Origin: Kytococcus schroeteri
GTDB lineage: Bacteria; Actinomycetota; Actinomycetes; Actinomycetales; Dermatophilaceae
NCBI RefSeq assembly: GCF_002847825.1
Contig: NZ_PKIZ01000007.1
Location: 48,566 to 112,565 of the forward strand
Direction of reading: 5' to 3'
Length of the DNA stretch: 64,000 nt
Part shown: piece after piece, positions 45,739 through 54,918 of the stretch
How positions within the stretch are numbered: the stretch's first letter is position 1
How the letters are laid out: each line of letters begins with the position of its first letter
Program-made: the position numbers and the translations under genes
Notes under the pieces: generated by a model
Told to the model about the DNA's origin: nothing
Seen by the model: only the letters and a program-made list of their open reading frames with translations
Databases searched by the model: none

Positions 45739-46063
45739 GCCGCGAGGCTGCCGGGGGAGGAGCTGCACCCGTGGCGGGTCGCGCGGCCCCCTGTGGACGC
45801 CGGGAGGGGGCCCTACGTGGGCCCACAGGCGAGGGCGTCGCGCAGGGGCACGTCTCGCCGTGGGATAGACTCGGGGACACGTGTGATCTGTCGGTGTGCC
45901 CGAGACCTTCCGAGGAATCCGGGCCCGCCGCCGGTGAGCGCGAATTCGCGCCCGGGTCTCGACCCGCGCGCCCGTGGTCCCCGACCGTCCACCCGGACGC
46001 GGGGTGGGGTGCGCCACCCGGGCCAGGAGACAACTGCACCCCATCAGAAAGCGAGACCTCGGC
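45739..46063 (+). promoter_or_regulatory. Intergenic segment holding the rpsB promoter and long leader
   Basis: 325 bases between the M23 and rpsB genes with no coding content. It contains the -10-like TAGACT at 45866-45871, giving a leader of about 185 bases. In the leader, CGAGACC (45901-45907) pairs with GGTCTCG (45955-45961), and inside it is the 14-base palindrome GCGCGAATTCGCGC at 45938-45951. The structure may be a regulatory leader for the S2/EF-Ts operon. Confidence 0.45.
45866..45871 (+). promoter_or_regulatory. Probable -10 element of the rpsB-tsf operon
   Basis: TAGACT in the context GGGATAGACTCGGGG; typical for strong actinobacterial sigma-A promoters. A -35 box is not obvious. 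Confidence 0.5.
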
Positions 46064-46906
46064 ATGGCCGTCGTCACCATGCGCCAGCTCCTCGAGAGCG
46101 GCGTCCACTTCGGACACCAGACCCGTCGCTGGAACCCCAAGATGAAGCGCTTCATCATGACCGAGCGCAACGGCATCTACATCATCGACCTGCAGCAGTC
46201 GCTGACCTACCTCAACGAGGCCCACGAGTTCGTCAAGCAGACCGTGGCCCACGGCGGCACCATCCTGTTCGTCGGTACCAAGAAGCAGGCCCAGGAGACC
46301 ATCGCCGAGCAGGCCACCCGCGTGGGCATGCCCTACGTGAACCACCGCTGGCTGGGCGGCATGCTCACCAACTTCCAGACCGTGGCCAAGCGCCTGGAGC
46401 GCCTGAAGGAGCTCGAGGCCATCGACTTCGACGACGTGGCCAACTCCGGCCGCACCAAGAAGGAGCTGCTGGTCCTCAAGCGCGAGCTCGACAAGCTCGA
46501 CCGCACCCTGGGCGGCATCCGCGACATGACCCGCACCCCCTCCGCGGTCTGGGTCGTGGACACCAAGAAGGAGCACCTGGCCGTCACCGAGGCCCGCAAG
46601 CTCCGCATCCCGGTCATCGCCATCCTGGACACCAACTGCGACCCCGACGAGGTCGACTACGCCGTGCCGGGCAACGACGACGCCATCCGCTCCGTCTCGC
46701 TGCTGACCCGCATCGTGGCCGACGCCGCCGCCGAGGGCCTCATGGCCCGCAACGGTGGGGGCAACGCCGCCGCCGACGAGCCCATGGCCGAGTGGGAGCG
46801 CGAGCTGCTCGCCGGTGAGGGTGCCGAGACCCCGGCCGCCACCGAGGCGCCCGCCGAGGCCGCCGCCGCCGCCGAGGGCGAGTCCACCGACTCCGCCCAG
46901 GCCTGA
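46064..46906 (+). CDS. rpsB: 30S ribosomal protein S2
   Basis: 280 residues. [20 protein letters not shown] is the canonical start, then [36 protein letters not shown]. An acidic Ala/Glu-rich tail of about 45 residues follows the core, common in actinobacteria. ATG at 46064 preceded by AGAAAGCGA, a weak ribosome site. Co-transcribed with tsf. Confidence 0.98.
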   Translation: MAVVTMRQLLESGVHFGHQTRRWNPKMKRFIMTERNGIYIIDLQQSLTYLNEAHEFVKQTVAHGGTILFVGTKKQAQETIAEQATRVGMPYVNHRWLGGMLTNFQTVAKRLERLKELEAIDFDDVANSGRTKKELLVLKRELDKLDRTLGGIRDMTRTPSAVWVVDTKKEHLAVTEARKLRIPVIAILDTNCDPDEVDYAVPGNDDAIRSVSLLTRIVADAAAEGLMARNGGGNAAADEPMAEWERELLAGEGAETPAATEAPAEAAAAAEGESTDSAQA

Positions 46907-46957
46907 GCCACCCGAACCGACCGCAGATCCACCACACCGAAGGAGCAACGAAGGTTC

Positions 46958-47806
46958 ATGGCGAACTACACCGCTGCTGACATCAAGGCCCTGCGTGAGC
47001 AGACCGGCGCCGGGATGCTGGACGTCAAGAAGGCCCTCGACGAGTCGAACGGCGACATCGAGGCCGCGAAGGAGGCCCTGCGCATCAAGGGCCTCAAGGG
47101 TGTGACCAAGCGTGAGGGCCGCTCGGCCTCCAACGGCCTGGTCGCCGCGCACACCGGCAACGGTGCGGGCACCCTGCTCGAGATCAACTGCGAGACCGAC
47201 TTCGTGGCCAAGGGCGAGAAGTTCATCGCCCTGGCGGACAAGGTGCTGGGCCACGCCGCCGAGCAGCAGATCGACTCCGCCGAGGCGCTGCTGTCCTCCG
47301 AGCTGGACGGCCAGACCGTCCAGGCGCTGCTGGACTCCTCCAACGCCGAGATCGGCGAGAAGATCGAGGTGCGCAACCTCGCTCGCCTGACCGCCCCCGA
47401 GGGGGGCCAGGTCGTGGCCTACCTGCACAAGACCTCGCCGGACCTGCCGGCGCAGATCGGTGTGCTCGTGGCCACCACCGGCACCGACGAGCAGATCGGC
47501 CGCGACGTGGCCATGCACGCCGCCGCCTTCGCCCCCACCGCCCTCACCCGCGACGAGATCGACCCCACCGTGGTGGAGAACGAGCGTCGCATCGCCGAGG
47601 AGACGGCCAAGGAGGAGGGCAAGCCGGAGCAGGCCCTGCCGAAGATCATCGAGGGCCGCGTGAACGCCTTCTTCAAGGACAACGTGCTGCTCGACCAGCC
47701 CTTCGCCAAGGACCCCAAGAAGTCCGTGGCCAAGGTGGCCGAGGAGGCCGGCGCCGAGGTCACCGGCTTCGTGCGCTTCAAGGTCGGTTCCGACCTGCAG
47801 GCCTGA
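46958..47806 (+). CDS. tsf: Elongation factor Ts
   Basis: 282 residues. GDP/GTP exchange factor for EF-Tu. N-terminal UBA-like region YTAADIKALREQTGAGM, then the core motif EINCETDFVAKG. C-terminal PKIIEGRVNAFFKDNVLLDQ is intact. GAAGGAG precedes the ATG by about 11 bases. It is followed by a strong hairpin. Confidence 0.98.
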   Translation: MANYTAADIKALREQTGAGMLDVKKALDESNGDIEAAKEALRIKGLKGVTKREGRSASNGLVAAHTGNGAGTLLEINCETDFVAKGEKFIALADKVLGHAAEQQIDSAEALLSSELDGQTVQALLDSSNAEIGEKIEVRNLARLTAPEGGQVVAYLHKTSPDLPAQIGVLVATTGTDEQIGRDVAMHAAAFAPTALTRDEIDPTVVENERRIAEETAKEEGKPEQALPKIIEGRVNAFFKDNVLLDQPFAKDPKKSVAKVAEEAGAEVTGFVRFKVGSDLQA

Positions 47807-47819
47807 TCCCTGCACCGCA

Positions 47820-47853
47820 CGAAGGGCCCACCCCGCACGGGGTGGGCCCTTCG
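47820..47853 (+). terminator. Hairpin after tsf
   Basis: Perfect 15-bp stem CGAAGGGCCCACCCC with a GCAC loop, 14 bases after the tsf stop. It separates rpsB-tsf from pyrH, which has its own leader. Confidence 0.7.
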
Positions 47854-47929
47854 GCGTCCCCGCCGGGAGGGTGTGCAAGGATCGTCCGGGCCCGAAGGCC
47901 CGCCGCACCGTGACCCAGGAGGCCAGCCG

Positions 47930-48664
47930 ATGAGCACGACCGCAGAGCAGAGCACCGCAGCACGCCGGGTGCTGCTGAAGATGTCCGGAGAGGTGTTCGG
48001 TGGCGGGTCGGTCGGCGTGGACCCCGACGTGGTGAAGGGCATCTCCGCCCAGATCGCCGATGCCGTCCGCGAGGGCGTGCAGGTGGCCATCGTGGTGGGC
48101 GGCGGCAACTTCTTCCGCGGCGCCGAGCTGCAGACCAAGGGCATGGAGCGCACCCGGGCCGACTACATGGGCATGCTCGGCACGGTCATGAACTGCCTGG
48201 CGCTGCAGAACTTCCTCGAGGCCGAGGGCGTGGACACGCGCGTGCAGACCGCCATCGAGATGACCCAGGTCGCCGAGCCGTACATTCCGCGCCGCGCCAT
48301 CCGCCACCTCGAGAAGGGGCGCGTGGTGATCTTCGGCGCCGGGGCGGGCATGCCCTTCTTCACCACCGACACCGTGGCCGCCCAGCGCGCGCTGGAGATC
48401 AAGTGCGACGAGGTGCTCATGAGCAAGTCGGGCGTCGACGGCGTCTACAGCGCCGACCCCCACACCGACCCCACCGCCGAGCGCTACGAGCACCTCACCT
48501 TCGCCGAGGCCCTGGCCAAGCAGCTCCGCATCGCCGACGCCGCCGCCTTCTCGCTGTGCATGGAGAACAAGCTGCCGATGATGGTCTTCGGCATGCAGGG
48601 CGAGGGCGCCATCGCGCAGGCCCTGCGTGGTGAGAGAATCGGCACCATCGTCACGGCCGACTGA
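47930..48664 (+). CDS. pyrH: Uridylate kinase (UMP kinase)
   Basis: 244 residues. Phosphorylates UMP to UDP, feeding RNA, DNA and envelope precursors. Amino-acid-kinase fold with [45 protein letters not shown] and [16 protein letters not shown] at 47930 follows CAGGAGG. Neighbour order tsf-pyrH-frr is nearly universal. Confidence 0.98.
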   Translation: MSTTAEQSTAARRVLLKMSGEVFGGGSVGVDPDVVKGISAQIADAVREGVQVAIVVGGGNFFRGAELQTKGMERTRADYMGMLGTVMNCLALQNFLEAEGVDTRVQTAIEMTQVAEPYIPRRAIRHLEKGRVVIFGAGAGMPFFTTDTVAAQRALEIKCDEVLMSKSGVDGVYSADPHTDPTAERYEHLTFAEALAKQLRIADAAAFSLCMENKLPMMVFGMQGEGAIAQALRGERIGTIVTAD

Positions 48665-48728
48665 GCCGGACCGGCACCACCGGCCCCGCACGGCCACCCC
48701 GAACCACCACGAGACACAGGAGTTCCGC

Positions 48729-49289
48729 ATGACCGTCAAGGACGCGCTGACCGAGGCCCAGCAGAAGATGGAGAAGGCCATCGAGGTCGCCCACGAGGAC
48801 ATGGCGGACATCCGCACCGGCCGTGCCCACGCCGGCATGTTTTCCAAGATCATGGTCGACTACTACGGCGCCCCGACCCCGCTGCAGCAGCTGGCGTCCT
48901 TCCAGGTGCCCGAGGCCCGCACGATCATGGTGCAGCCCTTCGACAAGTCGGCGATGTCCGCCATCGAGAAGGCCCTGCGCGAGTCCGAGCTGGGCGTGAA
49001 CCCGTCCAACGACGGCAACCAGATCCGCTGCGTGCTGCCGGCCCTCACCGAGGAGCGCCGCAAGGAGTACATCAAGCTGGCCAAGGGCAAGGGCGAGGAG
49101 GCCCGCGTGTCCCTGCGCAACGTGCGCCGTGCGGCCAAGGAGCAGATCGACAAGCTGGTCAAGGACGGCGAGATCGGCGAGGACGAGGGCGCCCGTGGCG
49201 AGAAGGAGCTCGAGGCCCTCACGAAGAAGCACACCGACCAGGTGGAGGAGATCCTGAAGGCCAAGGAGGCCGAGCTCCTCGAGGTCTGA
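48729..49289 (+). CDS. frr: Ribosome recycling factor
   Basis: 186 residues. Together with EF-G splits post-termination ribosomes. Core signatures are ADIRTGRAHAGMFSKIMVDYYG, TPLQQLASFQVPEARTIMVQPFD and the C-terminal VRRAAKEQIDKLVKDG. ATG at 48729 with ACAGGAG 5 bases upstream. Long charged helices fit the three-helix bundle. Confidence 0.98.
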   Translation: MTVKDALTEAQQKMEKAIEVAHEDMADIRTGRAHAGMFSKIMVDYYGAPTPLQQLASFQVPEARTIMVQPFDKSAMSAIEKALRESELGVNPSNDGNQIRCVLPALTEERRKEYIKLAKGKGEEARVSLRNVRRAAKEQIDKLVKDGEIGEDEGARGEKELEALTKKHTDQVEEILKAKEAELLEV

Positions 49290-49308
49290 CCCGGCCCACA
49301 CCGATCCC

Positions 49309-50181
49309 GTGTCCGCCACACCGAGCGCCGGCCGCAACCTGCCGGCGGCCATCACGGTCGCACTCGCCCTCGCGACGCTGATCATCGTCTCCCTGGTGAT
49401 CCGGCGCGAGGGTTTCGTGCTGCTCGCCGGCGCCGCCGGTGCGGTGGCGGCCTGGGAGCTGATGCAGGCGCTGCGCCACCGCCCGGGCGGCATCCGGGTG
49501 CCGTGGGTCCCCACCGTGGTGGGCCCGATGGTGATCGCCTGGTCCACCTGGTTCGCCGGTGGGTCGGGGCTCGCGGTGTCCGCCGTGGCGATGGTGGCGC
49601 TCCAGGTGGTGTGGAGGGCCTACCGCCCGCAGCGCGACGACCGGGAGGACCCCTACCACCCGGCCTCGGCGGGGGTCCCCCGCGCCATCGCGGACGTGAC
49701 CGGCGCCGCGCTGGTGACGGGCTACGTGGGGGCGCTCGCGGCGTGCGCGGTGCTGCTGGTCTCCCCGGCGGACGGCGTGCAGCGCGTGGTGGCCCTGGTG
49801 CTGCTCGTGGCCTGCTCGGACGTCGGCGGGTACGCCGCGGGGGTGCGCTTCGGCCGCCACCCGATGGCGCCGCACCTGAGCCCCAAGAAGTCCTGGGAGG
49901 GCTTCGCCGGGTCGGTGTGCGCGGCCGCCCTGGGGGGACTGGCGGTGATGGCGTGGGTGCTGCCCGGGCCGCTGTGGGTGGGCCCGCTGCTCGGCGTGAC
50001 GGTGGCGCTGGCGGCCACGGTGGGGGACTTCGCCGAGTCCTCCCTCAAGCGTGACCTGGGCGTCAAGGACATGAGCAACCTGCTGCCGGGCCACGGCGGC
50101 ATCATGGACCGCCTCGACTCCCTGCTGGTGGCCGCGCCGGTGGCCTGGGCCATCCTCGCGGTGGCGGTGCCCACGCCCTGA
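49309..50181 (+). CDS. cdsA: Phosphatidate cytidylyltransferase
   Basis: 290 residues, integral membrane protein. Makes CDP-diacylglycerol from phosphatidate and CTP for all phospholipids. Around eight hydrophobic segments. The C-terminal signature [20 protein letters not shown] followed by [13 protein letters not shown] is the CDP-alcohol-type active site of CdsA, with [10 protein letters not shown] upstream. GTG start, 19 bases after frr, weak ribosome site. Confidence 0.96.
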   Translation: MSATPSAGRNLPAAITVALALATLIIVSLVIRREGFVLLAGAAGAVAAWELMQALRHRPGGIRVPWVPTVVGPMVIAWSTWFAGGSGLAVSAVAMVALQVVWRAYRPQRDDREDPYHPASAGVPRAIADVTGAALVTGYVGALAACAVLLVSPADGVQRVVALVLLVACSDVGGYAAGVRFGRHPMAPHLSPKKSWEGFAGSVCAAALGGLAVMAWVLPGPLWVGPLLGVTVALAATVGDFAESSLKRDLGVKDMSNLLPGHGGIMDRLDSLLVAAPVAWAILAVAVPTP

Positions 50182-50249
50182 CCGCCCGGACCCGGTGGTC
50201 CCGCCTCGCGCCCTGCCCGGGGTGTGGTGGCAGTGCGATGATGGGGGCG

Positions 50250-51515
50250 ATGACCGACCTGCCGCAGCCCACCACCCAGCCGCCCGCCCCGGGCCAGCTC
50301 ACCTTCACCGCCCCGCGCCGTGGCAAGCCGCCGCAGCACCTGGCGGACCTCGACATGGACGGCCGCAGGGCGGCGGTCACCGAGGCCGGCTGGCCAGCCT
50401 TCCGCGCCAGCCAGCTCTCCAAGCACTTCTTCGAGCGGTGGACCGACGAGCCGGCCGCGATGACGGACCTGCCCAAGGCCGGCCGCGAGGAGACCGTGCG
50501 CGCCCTCATGCCGCGTCTGCTCACCCCGGTGAGCGTGCAGCGTGCCGACGACGGCGCCACGGTCAAGACCCTCTGGCGCCTCCACGACGGGGCGCTGGTG
50601 GAGTCGGTGCTCATGCGCTACCCGCGCCGCGTGACGCTGTGCCTCTCCAGCCAGGCCGGGTGCGGCATGAACTGCCCCTTCTGCGCCACCGGGCAGCAGG
50701 GCCTGACCCGCAACCTGTCCACCGCCGAGATCGTGGGCCAGCTGGTGGCGGCCAACCGCATGCTCAACGACCCCGAGGCGCCCGGGCTCACCCCGCCGCC
50801 GGAGCTCGCCGAGGGCCAGGTGGAGCTGGGTGAGAACGACGCCGACCCCGCGCTGGACGGGACCGAGGACCCGCTGGACACCCCGATGGCGGCCGGCGGC
50901 CCGCTGCGGGTGCACAACGTGGTGTTCATGGGCATGGGCGAGGCCCTGGCCAACTACCGTCGCGCGGTCGACGCCGTGCGGCGCATGGTGGAGCCTGCCC
51001 CGCACGGGCTGGGGATGAGCGCCCGCGGCCTGACGATGAGCACAGTGGGCCTGGTGCCCGCCATCGACAAGTTCGCCGCCGAGGGCGTGCCCGCCACGCT
51101 GGCGCTCAGCCTGCACGCCCCGGACGACGAGCTCCGCGACGAGCTGGTTCCCATCAACACCCGGTGGAACGTGGACCAGGCGCTGGACGCCGCGTACCGC
51201 TACTACCAGGCCACGGGCCGGCGCGTGAGCATCGAGTACGCCCTCATCCGCGACATCAACGACCACGCCTGGCGCGCCGACCTGCTGGGGGAGAAGCTCA
51301 ACGCCCGCGGCCGCGGCTGGGTGCACGTCAACCCCATCCCGCTCAACCCGACGCCGGGCTCCAAGTGGACCGCCTCGCGCCCCGGCGTGGAGCAGCAGTT
51401 CGTGGAGCGGCTGCGCGCCGCCGGCATCCCCACCACGGTGCGCGACACCCGCGGCTCGGACATCGACGGCGCGTGCGGGCAGCTGGCCGCCGCTCCGGAG
51501 GGCACCCTGGCCTGA
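50250..51515 (+). CDS. rlmN: Dual-specificity RNA methyltransferase RlmN
   Basis: 421 residues, radical-SAM enzyme that makes m2A in 23S rRNA (A2503) and tRNA. The cluster Cys residues are C138, C142 and C145 in [21 protein letters not shown] replaces the usual GEPLANY. An acidic insert of about 35-40 residues (about 173-212, including [18 protein letters not shown]) lies before [11 protein letters not shown], larger than in typical homologues. C-terminal [16 protein letters not shown] carries the resolving Cys. ATG at 50250 or an upstream in-frame ATG at 50238 both fit. Its stop is only one base from the convergent LOG-family stop. Confidence 0.93.
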   Translation: MTDLPQPTTQPPAPGQLTFTAPRRGKPPQHLADLDMDGRRAAVTEAGWPAFRASQLSKHFFERWTDEPAAMTDLPKAGREETVRALMPRLLTPVSVQRADDGATVKTLWRLHDGALVESVLMRYPRRVTLCLSSQAGCGMNCPFCATGQQGLTRNLSTAEIVGQLVAANRMLNDPEAPGLTPPPELAEGQVELGENDADPALDGTEDPLDTPMAAGGPLRVHNVVFMGMGEALANYRRAVDAVRRMVEPAPHGLGMSARGLTMSTVGLVPAIDKFAAEGVPATLALSLHAPDDELRDELVPINTRWNVDQALDAAYRYYQATGRRVSIEYALIRDINDHAWRADLLGEKLNARGRGWVHVNPIPLNPTPGSKWTASRPGVEQQFVERLRAAGIPTTVRDTRGSDIDGACGQLAAAPEGTLA

Positions 51516-51516
51516 C

Positions 51517-52728
51517 TCAGGCGGGCCCGATGCGGTGCGCGGCCTCGCGCACGTCGTCCACCAGGTGCAGCACGCCGCCCAGGGCGCGGTCGGTGCCGAG
51601 GGCCTCCAGCAGCGGCCACACCGGCAGGCTCCGCGTCCAGTGCTCCCGCCCCACGAGCACGAGTGCCCCGAGCTCGCAGCCCGGCGTGGCGTAGTAGAGG
51701 CGCGTGGCCACCTGGAAGACCTCCTGCACGGTGCCGGCGGCGCCGGGGAGCACCACGAGGCCCGCGTCGGACCGGGCCAGCAGCACGTCCTCGCGGACGG
51801 CGTTGGAGAACAGCTTGGCGATGCGCTGCGCCAGCACGTTGGGCGGCTCGTGGCCGTAGAACCAGGTGGGCACGCCCACGCTGCGCAGGCGGGCGGGTGC
51901 GGCCGCGCAGGCCTCGGCACCGGGCGTCTCGCCGGCGGCGCGCAGCAGGGTGTCGCGGGCGGCGAACCCGGCGCGCGCCCAGGCGGCCACGTCGTCGAAC
52001 CCGGGCACCACGGCCACGAGGGCCAGGGCCTCCTGGAGCGCGGCGTGGTCCGGGGCCAGCGCGCCGAGGTTGGCCGCCTCCATCGCGCCGGGGCCGCCGC
52101 CGGTGAGCACCAGGTGCCCGGCCCGCGCGAGCTCGTGGCCCAGGGCCGCGGCCTCGGCGTACCCGGGGGTGCCGCGCTGCAGGGCGTGCCCGCCCATGAC
52201 CCCCACCACGCTGTGGCCGGCCAGGTCGTCCACGAGGGCGTCCACCACCGTGTCGTCGTGGATGGCGCGCAGCACCGAGACGTAGGGGTCCCCCTCGAGG
52301 CGCTCGGTGCGGAACCACGCGTGGGCGCGCCCGTCCGGGGTGGCCGCGTACCCGTGGGCGTCGAGGCCGGCGTAGAGCTCCTCGGCGGTGTAGGTGCACC
52401 CGCGGTAGGGGTGCACCGGCGCCTCGGGGGCGGGTGGGAAGACGATGGCCCCGGCGGCCAGCAGGTGGTCGCGCACCGGGGTGGGAACCTGCCCGCCGAA
52501 GAGCACCACGCCCGCGAGGGCCGCCGGGGGCAGGGCGAGCAGCCGGTCGGCCACCGGGCGCAGGTCGAGACCCTGCAGGGCCACCCGGTCGAGGCTGTCC
52601 CGCCCGGCCTCCACGCGGTCCAGCAGGCGCTCCAGCGAGGCGGTGGTGGCCACCTCGCGGGCCGGGGTCACCGGGTGCTCCCGGTGGCCGGCGAGGGGGA
52701 CGGCGGGCAGGTGGCCGGCGGTGCTCAT
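51517..52728 (-). CDS. LOG-family Rossmann nucleotide-binding protein
   Basis: 403 residues. The LOG/YvdD superfamily hydrolyses nucleoside monophosphates, in plants giving active cytokinin. GVMGGHALQRG, LTGGGPGAMEAANLGA and the catalytic-type motif LPGAAGTVQEVFQ (PGGxGTxxE with one Gly replaced by Ala) are present. It has an extra 150-residue N-terminal region and YGHEPPNVLAQRIAKLFSN, placing it in a longer uncharacterised subgroup rather than the 200-residue LOG proteins. Start ATG at 52728. Convergent with rlmN and divergent from pta. Confidence 0.82.
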   Translation of the reverse strand: MSTAGHLPAVPLAGHREHPVTPAREVATTASLERLLDRVEAGRDSLDRVALQGLDLRPVADRLLALPPAALAGVVLFGGQVPTPVRDHLLAAGAIVFPPAPEAPVHPYRGCTYTAEELYAGLDAHGYAATPDGRAHAWFRTERLEGDPYVSVLRAIHDDTVVDALVDDLAGHSVVGVMGGHALQRGTPGYAEAAALGHELARAGHLVLTGGGPGAMEAANLGALAPDHAALQEALALVAVVPGFDDVAAWARAGFAARDTLLRAAGETPGAEACAAAPARLRSVGVPTWFYGHEPPNVLAQRIAKLFSNAVREDVLLARSDAGLVVLPGAAGTVQEVFQVATRLYYATPGCELGALVLVGREHWTRSLPVWPLLEALGTDRALGGVLHLVDDVREAAHRIGPA

Positions 52729-52778
52729 GCCCCGACCGTAGCCCGCACCCCCGGGCCGGAGCAGGCCCTGCGTGCTGG

Positions 52779-52784
52779 CAGAGT
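52779..52784 (+). promoter_or_regulatory. Possible -10 element of pta
   Basis: CAGAGT seven bases before the pta ATG; no Shine-Dalgarno. Weaker match than the TANNNT sites elsewhere. Confidence 0.25.
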
Positions 52785-52791
52785 TGGGCCC

Positions 52792-54918
52792 ATGAACGCC
52801 CGCACCGTCATGGTCGCCTCCCCGGAGGGCAGCACCGGCAAGTCCGCCGTCGCCCTGGCCCTCGTCGACGCCGCCGTCGGACTGGTCGAGCGGGTCGGGG
52901 TCTTCCGCCCCGTCGCCCGCGCCGAGGACCGCGACGCCGACCCCATCCTCCAGGCCCTGCTCACCCGGGCGGGGTCCTCCGTGCCGCCGGCCGACGCGGT
53001 GGGCGTCACCTACGAGAAGGTGCACGCCGACGAGGAGGCGGCCCTGGCCCAGGTGCTCACGGCCTACCACCGGCTGGCCGACGAGTGCGACCTGGTCGTC
53101 GTGCTCGGGTCGGACTTCACCGACGTCACGGGCCCCACCGAGTTCTCCTTCAACGCCCGCGTGGCGGCCAACCTCGCGGCCCCGATGGTGCTCGTGGTGC
53201 ACGGGCAGGACCGCACGCCCGAGCAGGTGCGCACCGTGGTGGAGGTGTGCGTCCACGAGGCCGAGGCCCAGCACGCGGACGTGCTCGGCGTGGTGGTCAA
53301 CCGGGTCACCGGCGGGGAGTCCGAGGCCGATGCCGTGGCCGCCGGCGCCGCGGGGATCGCGCGGTCGTCCGGGGGCGAGGTGCCCCTGCTGGGCGCCGTG
53401 CCGGACCTGCCGCTGCTCTCGGCGCCCACCGTGCGCGACGTGATGGCCGCCGTGGAGGGCACCCTGCTGTGGGGCGACGAGGCCGCCCTGGACCGGGAGG
53501 TCGAGGACGTGCTCGTGGGCGGCATGAACCCCGAGCACATCCTGGAGCGTCTCGCCGACGGCCAGCTGTGCATCGCCGCCAGCGACCGTGTGGAGATCCT
53601 GCTGACCCTCATCGCGGCGCACACCTCCGAGGGCTTCCCGACCCTCAGCGCCGTGGTGCTCAACGGCGGCTTCGAGGTGAGCGAGCAGGTGCGGGCGCTG
53701 GTGCAGGGCCTCAACCTGCGGCTGCCCGTCATCGAGACCGCGGGCAACACCTACGAGACCGCCCGGGCCGCCGCGGGGGCACGCGGCCTGCTGGGGCAGG
53801 GGAGTGGCCGCAAGACCGCCGCCGCGCTGGCCCTGGTGGGCGGGCGCCTGGACGCCCGGGGGGTGCTGGAGCAGCTCGACGTGCGGCCCACCTCGGCCGT
53901 GACGCCGCTGATCTTCCAGCACCAGCTCGTGGAACGCGCCGCCGCCAGCCGCCGCCACCTCGTGCTCCCCGAGGGCGGGGACGACCGCATCCTGCGCGCC
54001 GCCGGCCGGGTGCTCACCCGCGACCTGGTGGACCTGACCGTGCTCGGCGACGTGGACGCGATGACGGCCCGTGCCCGCGAGCTGGGCGTGGACCTCTCCC
54101 GCGCCACCCTGCGCGACCCGGCCTCGGACCCCGATGCCGAACGTCTCGCCGAGCTCTACACCGAGCTGCGGAAGCACAAGGGCATGACCCTGGCCACCGC
54201 GCGGACGGTGGTCACCGACCCCAACACCTTCGGCACCCTGCTGGTGCGCGACGGGCAGTGCGACGGCATGGTCAGCGGTGCCGCCCACACGACGGCCGAC
54301 ACGATCCGCCCGGCCTTCCAGGTCATCGGCACCGCCCCGGGCAGCACGGAGGTCTCCAGCTGCTTCCTCATGTGTCTGGCCGACCGCGTGCTCGTCTTCG
54401 CCGACTGCGCGGTCATCCCCGAGCCCACGAGCGACGAGCTCGCCGGCATCGCGGTGGCCAGCGCCGCCACGGCCCGCGCCTTCGGCATCGAGCCGCGGGT
54501 GGCCATGCTCAGCTACTCCACCGGTGAGTCCGGCTCCGGCAAGGAGGTGGAGAAGGTGCGCGCGGCCACCGAGCGGGTGCGCGAGCTGGCCCCCGACCTG
54601 CCGGTGGCCGGGCCCATCCAGTACGACGCCGCGGTGGAGCCCTCCGTGGCCGCCTCCAAGATGCCGGACTCCGACGTGGCCGGCCGGGCCACGGTGCTGG
54701 TCTTCCCAGACCTCAACACCGGCAACAACACCTACAAGGCCGTGCAGCGCATGGCCGGGGCGCTCGCCGTGGGCCCGCTGCTGCAGGGCCTGGCCAGCCC
54801 GGTGAACGACCTCTCGCGCGGGGCGCTGGAGGACGACATCGTCAACACCATCCTCATGACCGCCGTGCAGGCGGCCACCACCCAGACCACCCCGTCCACC
54901 GCAGGGAGCCCCTCGTGA
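52792..54918 (+). CDS. pta: Phosphate acetyltransferase, long form
   Basis: 708 residues. Interconverts acetyl-CoA and acetyl phosphate. The N-terminal part is a BioD-like P-loop domain (VASPEGSTGKSAVALAL, about 8-24), the middle a DRTGG-type regulatory domain, and the C-terminal catalytic domain (about 375-700) contains HLVLPEGGDDRILRAAGRV, GMVSGAAHTTADTIRPAFQ and FPDLNTGNNTYKAVQR. This three-domain layout is normal for actinobacterial and enterobacterial Pta. It overlaps ackA by four bases. Confidence 0.96.
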   Translation: MNARTVMVASPEGSTGKSAVALALVDAAVGLVERVGVFRPVARAEDRDADPILQALLTRAGSSVPPADAVGVTYEKVHADEEAALAQVLTAYHRLADECDLVVVLGSDFTDVTGPTEFSFNARVAANLAAPMVLVVHGQDRTPEQVRTVVEVCVHEAEAQHADVLGVVVNRVTGGESEADAVAAGAAGIARSSGGEVPLLGAVPDLPLLSAPTVRDVMAAVEGTLLWGDEAALDREVEDVLVGGMNPEHILERLADGQLCIAASDRVEILLTLIAAHTSEGFPTLSAVVLNGGFEVSEQVRALVQGLNLRLPVIETAGNTYETARAAAGARGLLGQGSGRKTAAALALVGGRLDARGVLEQLDVRPTSAVTPLIFQHQLVERAAASRRHLVLPEGGDDRILRAAGRVLTRDLVDLTVLGDVDAMTARARELGVDLSRATLRDPASDPDAERLAELYTELRKHKGMTLATARTVVTDPNTFGTLLVRDGQCDGMVSGAAHTTADTIRPAFQVIGTAPGSTEVSSCFLMCLADRVLVFADCAVIPEPTSDELAGIAVASAATARAFGIEPRVAMLSYSTGESGSGKEVEKVRAATERVRELAPDLPVAGPIQYDAAVEPSVAASKMPDSDVAGRATVLVFPDLNTGNNTYKAVQRMAGALAVGPLLQGLASPVNDLSRGALEDDIVNTILMTAVQAATTQTTPSTAGSPS

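Noticed and set aside
43781..48853. A 1,690-codon minus-strand open frame
   Set aside because: It spans rpsB, tsf, pyrH and others on the opposite strand; the product is compositional noise.
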